NCBI GenBank assembly: GCA_958347955.1
Contig: CATVXH010000003.1
Location: forward strand, 62,001 to 126,000
DNA length: 64,000 nucleotides
Source: an uncultured Sutterella sp.
GTDB lineage: Bacteria; Pseudomonadota; Gammaproteobacteria; Burkholderiales; Burkholderiaceae_F
Direction: 5' to 3'
In this document: piece by piece, positions 25,344 to 33,095 of the stretch
How the letters are laid out: the number at the start of each line of letters is the position of its first letter
Position numbering within the stretch: position 1 is the stretch's first letter
Position numbers and translations under genes: made by a program
The notes under the pieces: generated by a model
The model's input: the letters and a program-made list of their open reading frames with translations, nothing else
Databases searched by the model: none
Told to the model about the DNA's origin: nothing

Positions 25344-26069
25344 CTATTTTTCAAGCCATCCGTTTCGTCTCAGGTAGTTGAGCAGGTTCGCTCTTTTTTC
25401 CCGATTGATGATCTCCTGCAGTCTCTCCGACCAACATCCCGATCTCTTGGTGCCGGAACGGTTAGAGTAGTAGTGGGCCATGGTCTCATCGTATTGTTTG
25501 ATGATTTCAGGATCGGGCTCACGGTAAGTGTTTTCCATGAAAACAACGGACTTTGGCAGTCGGGGTTTGATTTCATGTTTTTCGGCCGGGTAACCGAAGG
25601 CAAGCCCCATTAGGGGTACGGTGTTGGCGGGTAACTGCAGCAGCTCATGGACAGTTTCCACGCAATCGCGGATGCCGCCTACGTAAACGCCCCCGAGCCC
25701 CAAAGATTCCAGCGCGATCATGGCCGATTGGGCCATTATGCCGGTGTCAACGCAGGCCACGAGGAAATGATCTGTCCAACCCAATGAGGGGTTTTCACAT
25801 AAGCAGCCGTCTCTATGAAAATCGCCGCAGAAGATCCACAATTCGGGAGCTTTTGCAACAAACGGCTGTTTACACGAGCGGGAAATAATGGCTTTTTTTT
25901 CTGGATCAGAAACACGGATGATTGAGCTTACCTGCAAAAAGCATGAACTCGACGACATCCGCGCACACTCAAAGATTTCATCCAAAAGAGCCTGTTCCAC
26001 CGGTCTTTGTTCAAAAGCGCGGCAAGAACTGTGTTGCTTGATTCTTTGTGTTGTCAATGTTTCTGACAT
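25344..26069 (-). CDS. NfsA-type nitroreductase family protein
   Basis: 241 residues from the ATG at 26069, which has GAGGAA seven bases upstream; earlier ATG codons lie inside the end of pyrD. Family features are the RxxR/Rxx start (HSSCRAFEQRPVEQALLDEIFECARMSSSS), the middle helix QSAMIALESLGLGGVYVGGIR and the C-terminal LPLMGLAFGYP-like segment (VPLMGLAFGYPAEK). These homodimers bind FMN and reduce nitro-aromatics, quinones or flavins with NAD(P)H. It follows pyrD directly, so it is probably co-transcribed with it; a role in recycling electrons is possible but unproven. Confidence 0.87.
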   Translation of the reverse strand: MSETLTTQRIKQHSSCRAFEQRPVEQALLDEIFECARMSSSSCFLQVSSIIRVSDPEKKAIISRSCKQPFVAKAPELWIFCGDFHRDGCLCENPSLGWTDHFLVACVDTGIMAQSAMIALESLGLGGVYVGGIRDCVETVHELLQLPANTVPLMGLAFGYPAEKHEIKPRLPKSVVFMENTYREPDPEIIKQYDETMAHYYSNRSGTKRSGCWSERLQEIINREKRANLLNYLRRNGWLEK

Positions 26070-26080
26070 GGAATCGTTCC

Positions 26081-27130
26081 TCATTTTTGAGTCGCGCTCC
26101 AATCCTTGATGGCTTGCGCGGCCTCGGAGATGAGCACAGGACCACGGTAAATAAAGCCGGAGTAGATTTGCACGAGCGAGGCGCCGGCTTTCATTTTTTC
26201 TACCGCCAATTCAGCCGACATCACTCCGCCTGAGGCAATGATCGGCAATTCACCTTTGAGGTGATCGCTTAGCACCTGTACGACATGGGTCGATTGTTCA
26301 AAAAGAGGAAGACCGGACAATCCGCCGGGGTTTTTACTCTTCGGAAGGTGCTCAACACCCTTGCGGGAGCGGGTGGTGTTGGTGGCAGTCACTGCGTCCA
26401 TGCCGCACTTGACGAAAACATCGGCTGAGGCTCTCACGGCGTCGTCAGTCAAATCCGGACCGATTTTGACAGTGATCGGAACATATTTTCCGTGCTTATC
26501 TTCCAAAGCTTTTCTTTCATCTGCGATGCCTTGAGTCAGCGCGTAAAGATAATCATCGTCCTGCAGACGTGTCAGGTTGGTTGTATTGGGGCATGAAATA
26601 TCGATAGCGAGATAATCGGCATCGTTATAGGCTTTTTGCATCAAGATGCGGTAGTCATCCAGGGCATTTTCAAGCGGTGTTACCGTTTGTTTACCGATAT
26701 TCACACCGACAATGCCGCCTTTTTGACGATATTTCACGGCCGATTGTCTAAGGTTTTGCAAACCTTTTTCTACGCCGACATTGTTGAATCCCATGTAGTT
26801 GACAATGCCTTGAGCGGGAATGAGTCGCCAGAGACGGGGTTTGGGGTTGCCGGGCTGAGGTTTCGGAGTCAGAGTGCCGACTTCAATGTGGCCGAAACCC
26901 AAAGCGCCGATTGAAGAAACATGCGCGGCCTGTTTATCCATGCCGGCCGCAAGTCCCACGGCGTTGGGGAAAGTCAATCCCATCACTTTGACAGGGTGAC
27001 TGACATCGGGACCGGTGACGAGTTTGGTCAGACCCAGTGCCACAGCCCAGTCAATATTGCCCATGATCAAACCGTGGGCGGTTTCAGGATCCATCTTGAA
27101 TAAGCAGGCTCTTGCAATTTCATACAGCAT
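26081..27130 (-). CDS. pyrD: Dihydroorotate dehydrogenase, class 2 (quinone-dependent), atypical active site
   Basis: 349 residues, class 2 length, with the N-terminal helical membrane-association segment (MLYEIARACLFKMDPETAHG) and class 2 landmarks NAVGLAAGMDK, MGFNNVGV, VGVNIGK, NTTRSR and LVQIYSGFIYRGP. The active-site strand reads AIDISCPNTTNL: Cys180 takes the place of the catalytic Ser (Ser175 in E. coli) and Asp177 that of a conserved Asn. Class 1 enzymes use Cys here, so this is a class 2 protein with a class 1-type base. It oxidises dihydroorotate to orotate with quinone, or perhaps also works in reverse. It lies beyond a terminator from the amidohydrolase operon. Confidence 0.93.
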   Translation of the reverse strand: MLYEIARACLFKMDPETAHGLIMGNIDWAVALGLTKLVTGPDVSHPVKVMGLTFPNAVGLAAGMDKQAAHVSSIGALGFGHIEVGTLTPKPQPGNPKPRLWRLIPAQGIVNYMGFNNVGVEKGLQNLRQSAVKYRQKGGIVGVNIGKQTVTPLENALDDYRILMQKAYNDADYLAIDISCPNTTNLTRLQDDDYLYALTQGIADERKALEDKHGKYVPITVKIGPDLTDDAVRASADVFVKCGMDAVTATNTTRSRKGVEHLPKSKNPGGLSGLPLFEQSTHVVQVLSDHLKGELPIIASGGVMSAELAVEKMKAGASLVQIYSGFIYRGPVLISEAAQAIKDWSATQK

Positions 27131-27152
27131 ATTTCTTCCTCTTCTGAATCTT

Positions 27153-27195
27153 TTAAAACGGGGAAGGTTGCAGTTAACGACCTTCCCCGGTTTTT
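27153..27195 (-). terminator. Terminator between the dihydroorotase-like gene and pyrD
   Basis: On the minus strand CGGGGAAGGT (27189-27180 complement) pairs with ACCTTCCCCG (ending at 27159) and TTTTAAAAG follows. Its ten-pair stem should end most transcription coming from 28622 and would make pyrD-nitroreductase a separate unit unless read through. The plus side is also T-rich. Confidence 0.8.
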
Positions 27196-27218
27196 AAAAG
27201 TTCCCTCTTATTAAACGG

Positions 27219-28622
27219 TTATTCTTCCAGAGGGTCTTTCGCAGCGACAAAGTGACCTATTTGAAGATCGGTCAACTTTCTGTCATTCATCACGATATTG
27301 CCGCGAACGACCGTGGCCATCGGGTAACCCTTCAGGCGGAAACCGTTGAAAGCGGAGACTTTGCTGACGCTTTGGAACTTATTGATATCCACGGTTTCCT
27401 CATGATCAAAGTCCATTATAACGAGGTCAGCGTCTAAACCCACTTTTAGGAAACCCTTATGGTTGTCAAGTCCGAAAAGCTTGGCGGGATTTTCCGCAAG
27501 AATTCGAGCCATGTCGTTTTCGGTGAGCTTGCCCTTATTGACTGCGTCAGCGGTCAGCGGCACCATCGTTTCCAAACCGCACATGCCCGACGGAGCCTTA
27601 AAGAGGCTGCAGGCTTTTTCCTTGGCGGTGTGCGGCGCATGGTCTGAACAGATGTGAGAAAGCACTCCGGAGCGCAGACCTTCCCAAAGACGGTCTTGAT
27701 CGGCTTGATCGCGCACGGGCGGATAGCCCTTCATCATCGTGCCCACGCGTTTGAAATCATCCTTTGTGAGGAAGAGATAATGCGGGCAAGTTTCAGCCGT
27801 GATCTTCAGGCCTTTCTTTTGAGCGTCTTCAACCAAGTCAACCGTTTCCTTGGCGCTTGTGTGAAGTACGTGCAGGCGGCAATCGGTCCACTTGGAGAAT
27901 GAAATGGCGGTCTGAACAACCGTTTCTTCACACACGCTCGGGCGGCAGGCCACCAACGCTTCGTATTCGGTGGGGTACTCTTCGGGTTTGATCCGCGCGG
28001 TGAGACGACGAATCAGCGGCGCGTTTTCCGCGTGAATAGCCAAGAGTTTTCCGGTCTTGGCGACGGTCTTGAAGATATCGAAAACCTCTCCGTCATCCAA
28101 AGGCGGAATCACGTTGGTGTCGCTCGGATCAAAGTTATAAACCAGACTGTAGTTGGTCTTGTTAAGCGCGTAGCCCCAGAAGAACTTGAAGCCTGCGACG
28201 CCCATCTTCGACAGATCCATCAAATCCTTGTTGTTCATATCGCCCAGGCAAAGAGCCCACATGGCGAAGTCGACATGAGCTTTGGATTCGAGATTGGCTT
28301 TCTGCGCTTTGAAATTTTCAACGTTGCAGACCGCCGGTACCGCGTTAGGCATTTCAATGATGGTCGTAATGCCGCCCATGGCTGCCGCGCGGGTAGAGTG
28401 CCAGAACGTTTCTTTGTGCAAAGCGCCGCCATCGCGAGAGTGCACGTGCGTGTCAATGAAACCGGCAAAAACCTTCTTTCCGTCGGCATCCAACGTTTGC
28501 TTGGCTTCGCCTAAATCTTCGGTTGTGATGGCGGCAATCTTGCCGTCCTTCACATAGATATTTGCCTTGTAGGAGTCGTGGCTATTGACCAGCACCCCGT
28601 TTTTAACTACTAAATCCCACAT
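27219..28622 (-). CDS. Dihydroorotase/hydantoinase/allantoinase-like amidohydrolase
   Basis: 467 residues, cyclic amidohydrolase family. Metal centre residues are complete: H59 and H61 (DTHVHSRD), K146 (GFKFFWG, the carboxylated lysine), H197 (IHAEN), H254 (LHTSA) and D327 (CSDHAPHT). Enzymes of this family open cyclic amides: dihydroorotate, dihydropyrimidine, hydantoin or allantoin. The long N-terminus and C-terminal strand set resemble hydantoinases and AllB more than compact PyrC. The neighbouring gene encodes an N-carbamoyl-amino-acid hydrolase type enzyme, so together they could convert a ring compound to an amino acid, CO2 and ammonia. Exact substrate is not readable. Confidence 0.85.
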   Translation of the reverse strand: MWDLVVKNGVLVNSHDSYKANIYVKDGKIAAITTEDLGEAKQTLDADGKKVFAGFIDTHVHSRDGGALHKETFWHSTRAAAMGGITTIIEMPNAVPAVCNVENFKAQKANLESKAHVDFAMWALCLGDMNNKDLMDLSKMGVAGFKFFWGYALNKTNYSLVYNFDPSDTNVIPPLDDGEVFDIFKTVAKTGKLLAIHAENAPLIRRLTARIKPEEYPTEYEALVACRPSVCEETVVQTAISFSKWTDCRLHVLHTSAKETVDLVEDAQKKGLKITAETCPHYLFLTKDDFKRVGTMMKGYPPVRDQADQDRLWEGLRSGVLSHICSDHAPHTAKEKACSLFKAPSGMCGLETMVPLTADAVNKGKLTENDMARILAENPAKLFGLDNHKGFLKVGLDADLVIMDFDHEETVDINKFQSVSKVSAFNGFRLKGYPMATVVRGNIVMNDRKLTDLQIGHFVAAKDPLEE

Positions 28623-28634
28623 GATTTAATGTCC

Positions 28635-29909
28635 TTATTCCTGATCGTACGTGCTGATGGCCGTAAAGAGCACTTCGGTGCCCAACATGAAGTCTTCAAG
28701 CTTCATGGCTTCTTTCCAGTTGTGAGAACCGTTTTGGTTGGCAACGAAAATCATCGTGACGGGCACGCCCATGTCAGCCATCACAGCGGCGTCATGGCCG
28801 GCTCCGCTCGGCACATCCATCACGTCAATTTGAGCTTGACGGGCTGCGCAGTGCAGGTGGGCAAACAGATCCTTGTTAACCTTGGCGGCTTTGCAGACCA
28901 GCGTGCGGTCAAATTCAAACTGTACACCGCGGTCAGCGCCGACGGCGGCGCATTCGGTTTCCAACAGTTTGTGGAAGCGATCCAATGTATCCATCGAGAG
29001 GCTTCTCATATCCACGCTGAAACTCACTTCGCCCGGGATGATAGCGATGGCCGCCGACGGCGCGGTGTTGAACACGCCGACCGTAAAGACCAAATCTTCG
29101 CCGCGCACAAGCCATTCAGCCCAATGTTTTTCCATTCGGTGCAACACTTCGGCCATGGCCATCACAGCGTCATGACGGTATTGTTTGTCAACAGCACCGG
29201 AGTGAGCGGTTTGACCGATGCAACGGCAAATCTTGTGGCGAAGGTTGCCGCGAATGCCGGTGACGATGCCGACGCGGGCTTTTTCTTGAGAGTCAAGCGT
29301 CGGACCTTGCTCAATGTGCAATTCAGTGAACGCGGCGATCTTGGAAAAATCAATGCTCGGTTCGGTCTTTACCATATTTTCTGGGTCAAAACCGGCTTCC
29401 TTGATGGCTTCTGCCAACGTTTGATCCTTAGAACGATGTTTGAGAGCCAAATCTTCGCGGGTCAATTGACCGGCCATGGCCAATGACCCCACATAGGCCT
29501 TGCCGAACCAAGAGCTTTCTTCCATACGGAAGACAACCATCGTGACGTCGCGTTTGGGCTGGAAGCCGATTTTACGCATCCACCAAAGCGTGGTGATGGC
29601 GGCAACCACGCCGGCCAGACCGTCATAGTGTCCGCCTTGGGGAACGCTGTCGCCGTGAGAGCCGGTCATATAGCAGGGCAGTGTGCGATCTTTTCCGGGT
29701 AACGTCAGGAAAAGATTGCCGCAACGATCCACCTTGACTTCCAGGTCAAGCTCCTTGGCAATATTTTTCATGTATTCATGCACACGGTTTTCCAAAGGAC
29801 CATAGCCTTGGCGGGAGATTCCGCGCACTGGATCCTTAGAAAAATCGCGAATATCGTCAAACACCTTCTTAGCAAATTCATAAGCTCCGTTTCTGAGCTG
29901 TTCTGCCAT
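28635..29909 (-). CDS. M20 family N-carbamoyl-amino acid hydrolase/allantoate amidohydrolase-like enzyme
   Basis: 424 residues. The binuclear metal site pattern is present: H85 in GSHGDSVPQGGHYDG with D96, then E130-E131 in RMEESSWF, and ELHIEQGP further on. This is the AllC/HyuC/beta-ureidopropionase group, which splits a carbamoyl or ureido group from an N-carbamoyl amino acid or allantoate. It starts 12 bases before the cyclic amidohydrolase gene, so the two are co-translated partners that should act in sequence. If the substrate is N-carbamoyl-aspartate, the product is aspartate; other ureido acids are possible. Confidence 0.86.
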   Translation of the reverse strand: MAEQLRNGAYEFAKKVFDDIRDFSKDPVRGISRQGYGPLENRVHEYMKNIAKELDLEVKVDRCGNLFLTLPGKDRTLPCYMTGSHGDSVPQGGHYDGLAGVVAAITTLWWMRKIGFQPKRDVTMVVFRMEESSWFGKAYVGSLAMAGQLTREDLALKHRSKDQTLAEAIKEAGFDPENMVKTEPSIDFSKIAAFTELHIEQGPTLDSQEKARVGIVTGIRGNLRHKICRCIGQTAHSGAVDKQYRHDAVMAMAEVLHRMEKHWAEWLVRGEDLVFTVGVFNTAPSAAIAIIPGEVSFSVDMRSLSMDTLDRFHKLLETECAAVGADRGVQFEFDRTLVCKAAKVNKDLFAHLHCAARQAQIDVMDVPSGAGHDAAVMADMGVPVTMIFVANQNGSHNWKEAMKLEDFMLGTEVLFTAISTYDQE

Positions 29910-29931
29910 GATAAATACTCCTTTCTACGTT

Positions 29932-30630
29932 TTAGTTTTCTTTTTCAACCGGGCTGATTTGGTGACGTTGAGCCCATTGTTCGGGGGATTTAAGCCAGTC
30001 ACGAACCAATTCAGCGACATTGACATCAATGAGTTTGAGCGCTTGAGCCTCTTCAATCAATTTGGCAAAAGAGACTACTCTGTGAAGAGTAATTCTGGAC
30101 TCTTCAAACAAGAATTTTGTGTCATTGATGCCGAAATCCGTGATGGTGATCAGATCTCTGACTGTGGCGCCGGCATTGCGCAAAACGCAGGCAGCGTCAC
30201 TGGCGGAGATGCCTGTTGAGACATGGTCGGCCACCATCAGCACTCGTTTGCCTTTGACCGAGCCGCCTTCAATGCGCGTGTGGTTGCCATAAGTTTTGAG
30301 GTCCTTGCGGATCAACACGACGGGGATGTCGAGACGATCGGCCAAGGCGGCCGCTTGCATGGAAGCCGCGCCGTTGACACCGGCGATCACATCAAATTCC
30401 ACTTGTTCTTCATTGATGCGGCTGATCATCAGTTCCAGCGTGTCGCTCCAAGCGGTCGGCACCGAATAAAGTTTGCGGTTGTCGACATAGATGGGCGAGA
30501 TAAGACCGGATTTCAATCTGATCGGTTTCTCTGGAATGAATTCCACCGTGCCGGCCTTCAATAAACCTTCAGCCACCAGGTTTTCGGCAATTTCACTGGT
30601 GTAGCTAGCTTGAAATTTTCTTGTCATCAT
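29932..30630 (-). CDS. Orotate phosphoribosyltransferase-like protein with altered PRPP loop
   Basis: 232 residues with OPRT features: RLKSGLISPIYVDNRKLYS (38-56), VIAGVNGAASMQAAALADRL, and the LIRKDLKTYGNHTRIEG flexible-loop segment with conserved lysines. The 13-residue PRPP motif reads KRVLMVADHVSTG (128-140): the first of the two acidic residues is Ala134, only Asp135 remains. It could be a poor or re-specialised PRTase, or a regulator. The gene overlaps the upstream amidohydrolase by four bases (ATGA type), so it is tied to this operon rather than to a pyr operon. Confidence 0.78.
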   Translation of the reverse strand: MMTRKFQASYTSEIAENLVAEGLLKAGTVEFIPEKPIRLKSGLISPIYVDNRKLYSVPTAWSDTLELMISRINEEQVEFDVIAGVNGAASMQAAALADRLDIPVVLIRKDLKTYGNHTRIEGGSVKGKRVLMVADHVSTGISASDAACVLRNAGATVRDLITITDFGINDTKFLFEESRITLHRVVSFAKLIEEAQALKLIDVNVAELVRDWLKSPEQWAQRHQISPVEKEN

Positions 30631-31613
30631 TCAATCCCCAAAGATTTACGGCCGTTAACGGTCGCCAAATTCACCAAGTCTTCGATGTTGTCGTAGTGGC
30701 AAGCGGTGCAGATCATATAAAGTTCTGTCCACAAATCGCCGCCCGAAAGACACATCGCATCGCTCACGTTATCTGTTCCCATGCACACATTGATGCCGAA
30801 AGGCAGCATTTCTTCCACGGGCGTTATCGCGTTATGCCACGGTGCCAATCTGTCCGTTCTGCGGGTATCCAACCACGAGGTTGCGCAGCAGCAGGCGCTG
30901 ACGCCCGCTTCTTTCATCAAAGCGTAGAGTCGTTCGCGATAGCGTTTGGTGTGTGCGCCCACGGAGATGCAGTGAACGGCAGTCACCTTGCCCTGCATGC
31001 CGTACTCAATTGTCTTTCTGCAGAGCATTTCTGTTTCATATTCCCAGGAGTTATTGAACTGATCGACGTGCAGTTGTAGGTACTTTCCTTTCTCTTTGGC
31101 CGTGGTCATCATGATGTCAAACGCTTCGCGGCCCTTGCCCCAATCGTTTTCATCGCGCATCGGGACGCCCCCGATGATGTCGCCCAATTCGGCGCCGAGT
31201 TCAAACCAACGACGGCTTTCTGGTTCGATGATGCCTTTGAGGGTTTGAGTGACTAATTTCACAGTCAATTGATCTTTGTAGTGTTCGCGCGCGCGGATGC
31301 CGGCTTTCAGCGCCCTGTCGCCAGAGGAGGGTTCAACGTCCACGCAGGTGGCCACCGCCGTGCATCCCTGAGCAATCATGTGTTCAAAAAAGCGGCTGAA
31401 ACTGGCGTAAAAATCCTCTTCAGTGGATTCTCTGCGCATGCGGTCCAATCGGTCCCATTTTTCTTGCAGTGTGCAATTTTTGCGGATGTCAAGCATTTCT
31501 TCATTTAACGTGAACGCTTTGTCCGCATGGGTATGGACGTTAACCCAACCGCCGGCCTTTTTAATGGCCGGGACCAAGATCTCATTCAATGTCAGTGAAT
31601 CTTGTCTTGTCAT
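30627..31613 (-). CDS. Cytosine deaminase-like amidohydrolase
   Basis: 328 residues. HTHADKAF (27-34) supplies the first two metal histidines, LHVDQF the next ligand region, AVHCISVG another, and MGTDNVSDAM the catalytic aspartate. This pattern is the cytosine deaminase/isoguanine deaminase/AtzC branch. It is shorter than E. coli CodA (427) because it lacks the composite beta-domain ends, which is seen in some relatives. The substrate is probably a nitrogen heterocycle or derivative. It is the first enzyme gene of a four-gene unit followed by the PRTase-like gene; the upstream gene encodes a CorC-type protein. Confidence 0.75.
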   Translation of the reverse strand: MTRQDSLTLNEILVPAIKKAGGWVNVHTHADKAFTLNEEMLDIRKNCTLQEKWDRLDRMRRESTEEDFYASFSRFFEHMIAQGCTAVATCVDVEPSSGDRALKAGIRAREHYKDQLTVKLVTQTLKGIIEPESRRWFELGAELGDIIGGVPMRDENDWGKGREAFDIMMTTAKEKGKYLQLHVDQFNNSWEYETEMLCRKTIEYGMQGKVTAVHCISVGAHTKRYRERLYALMKEAGVSACCCATSWLDTRRTDRLAPWHNAITPVEEMLPFGINVCMGTDNVSDAMCLSGGDLWTELYMICTACHYDNIEDLVNLATVNGRKSLGIE

Positions 31614-31660
31614 GTCAACTCCTTCACGGCTAAAAAGTCATAGAAACTAAAATTTTTAAA

Positions 31661-33007
31661 CTAGGGCGTTGTCCCCGTCGCCTTCGTTTCTTCTTTGGGC
31701 TCATCCAAGTGATCACCATCTGTTCCGATCTTTGTGACCAACACCTGATCAACACGACGGTTTTCAACGCCAATCACTTCAAACCGGTATCCCTCAAATT
31801 CGACCTTATCAGTCAATTTGGGAATCTTTCTCAGCATGAACATCATGAAGCCGGACACCGTTTCATAGTTTTCTTCTTCCGGCAAGCGGTCGATGTCAAA
31901 CATGCGTTCAACATCATCAACGGGCGTGGCGCCATCCACCAGCCACGTGCCGTCGCTTCTTTGAACAATCTGTTCGTCCTGATTGAGAACGGCGAATTCG
32001 CCGATCACCGTGCTCAAAATGTCTTTTAAAGTCACCAGACCCATGGTGAGGCCATACTCATTAACAACGATGGCAAAGTCCATGCGTTGAACCTTGAATT
32101 GCTCAAGTAATTCTGACAACGTCAAAGAGTCAGGGACATTGTGCACAGGGTGAATGAGTTCACTGTCCTTTAGCGAAATCGGTTTGCCCGCCACACTTAG
32201 TTTGAGCATTTCTTTTGAATCCACATAACCGATCACGTGGTCAATGTCGCCGTCGCAGACGAGGAAGCGATCGTGAGGACTCTTGGAAATCTTTTGGCTG
32301 AAGCTTTGAGTGGTCTCATCCAAATCGAAATAGACAATGCTGTCGCGTTCAGTCATGGCGCTCGGCACATAACGGTCTTCCAAGTCCATGAAATTCTTAA
32401 TGGCGTCTTTTTCTGTCGGCGCGATAAGACCGGATCGAGCGCCCTCATTGACGGTGGCGACAATGTCTTCACTGGTTATGCGGTCTTCTCGGCTCGTTGG
32501 CAAATTGAAAAACTTCATGAGCGCATTGGACATTTTGGTGAGCATCCAGACAAAAGGCTTCAACAATGTGATCAGCAGCACCAAGACGCGAATTTCCGCG
32601 ACAATGACCTTTTCCGGCTGGTACATCGCCAGGCGTTTCGGAATCAGATCGCCAAAGAGCACGAAAAGCATTGTGACGAGCACAAAGGAACACACAAAGG
32701 CGAGTTTGCCGGCCATGTCAATCGGCACAAAAAGCGCCAGAAGCGGTTCAAAAAAACCTGAAAAAGCGGAGTCACTGGCTAAACCGCCCAACAGAGCGAC
32801 CGCATTGATACAGATCTGCATTCCGGAAAAATAACTCCCGGACTTTTCTTTCATTTTGAGCACTAATTGCGCGCGCTGATCGCCGGCCTTAGCCATTTGC
32901 GCCAACCGCACTTTTCTGGAACCCGCAAAAGAAATTTCCCCCATGGCAAAAACCGCAGTCAATGCCACCAAAATTAATATCGCAAATAAACCTACAAATT
33001 GATCCAC
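31661..33007 (-). CDS. CNNM/CorC-type membrane protein with CBS domains
   Basis: 448 residues. The N-terminal CNNM (DUF21) membrane domain (about 1-190, four hydrophobic segments), a CBS pair (about 215-335) and a C-terminal CorC_HlyC domain (about 350-430) are all recognisable: RDSIVYFDLDE, DHVIGYVDSKEMLK and NYETVSGFMMFMLRKIPK. Relatives transport or regulate Mg2+/Co2+; older databases call them hemolysins, which is not supported. It may head the leftward operon since the next gene starts 47 bases later without a terminator. A GGAAA-ACC-TTTCC element lies 31 bases upstream of the start. Confidence 0.85.
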   Translation of the reverse strand: MDQFVGLFAILILVALTAVFAMGEISFAGSRKVRLAQMAKAGDQRAQLVLKMKEKSGSYFSGMQICINAVALLGGLASDSAFSGFFEPLLALFVPIDMAGKLAFVCSFVLVTMLFVLFGDLIPKRLAMYQPEKVIVAEIRVLVLLITLLKPFVWMLTKMSNALMKFFNLPTSREDRITSEDIVATVNEGARSGLIAPTEKDAIKNFMDLEDRYVPSAMTERDSIVYFDLDETTQSFSQKISKSPHDRFLVCDGDIDHVIGYVDSKEMLKLSVAGKPISLKDSELIHPVHNVPDSLTLSELLEQFKVQRMDFAIVVNEYGLTMGLVTLKDILSTVIGEFAVLNQDEQIVQRSDGTWLVDGATPVDDVERMFDIDRLPEEENYETVSGFMMFMLRKIPKLTDKVEFEGYRFEVIGVENRRVDQVLVTKIGTDGDHLDEPKEETKATGTTP

Positions 33008-33037
33008 GCTATTCTCCGAATAAAAATTTCACATTAT

Positions 33038-33050
33038 GGAAAACCTTTCC
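33038..33050. promoter_or_regulatory. Partial copy of the IclR-region operator motif
   Basis: GGAAA (33038-33042), ACC, TTTCC (33046-33050). This is the same GGAAA-N3-TTTCC half-arrangement seen inside the two elements at 35504-35569, and the flanks ATTATGGAAA also match. The left TTTCC half is poor here. It lies just before the corC-like gene. Confidence 0.35.
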
Positions 33051-33095
33051 ACATATTACTCTGAATAGTCAGCTCTCTTCAACCATGCTCCTGAT

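Noticed and set aside
31661..33007. Label as hemolysin.
   Set aside because: The architecture (CNNM, CBS pair, CorC_HlyC) is of metal-homeostasis proteins; the hemolysin name in databases is historical.
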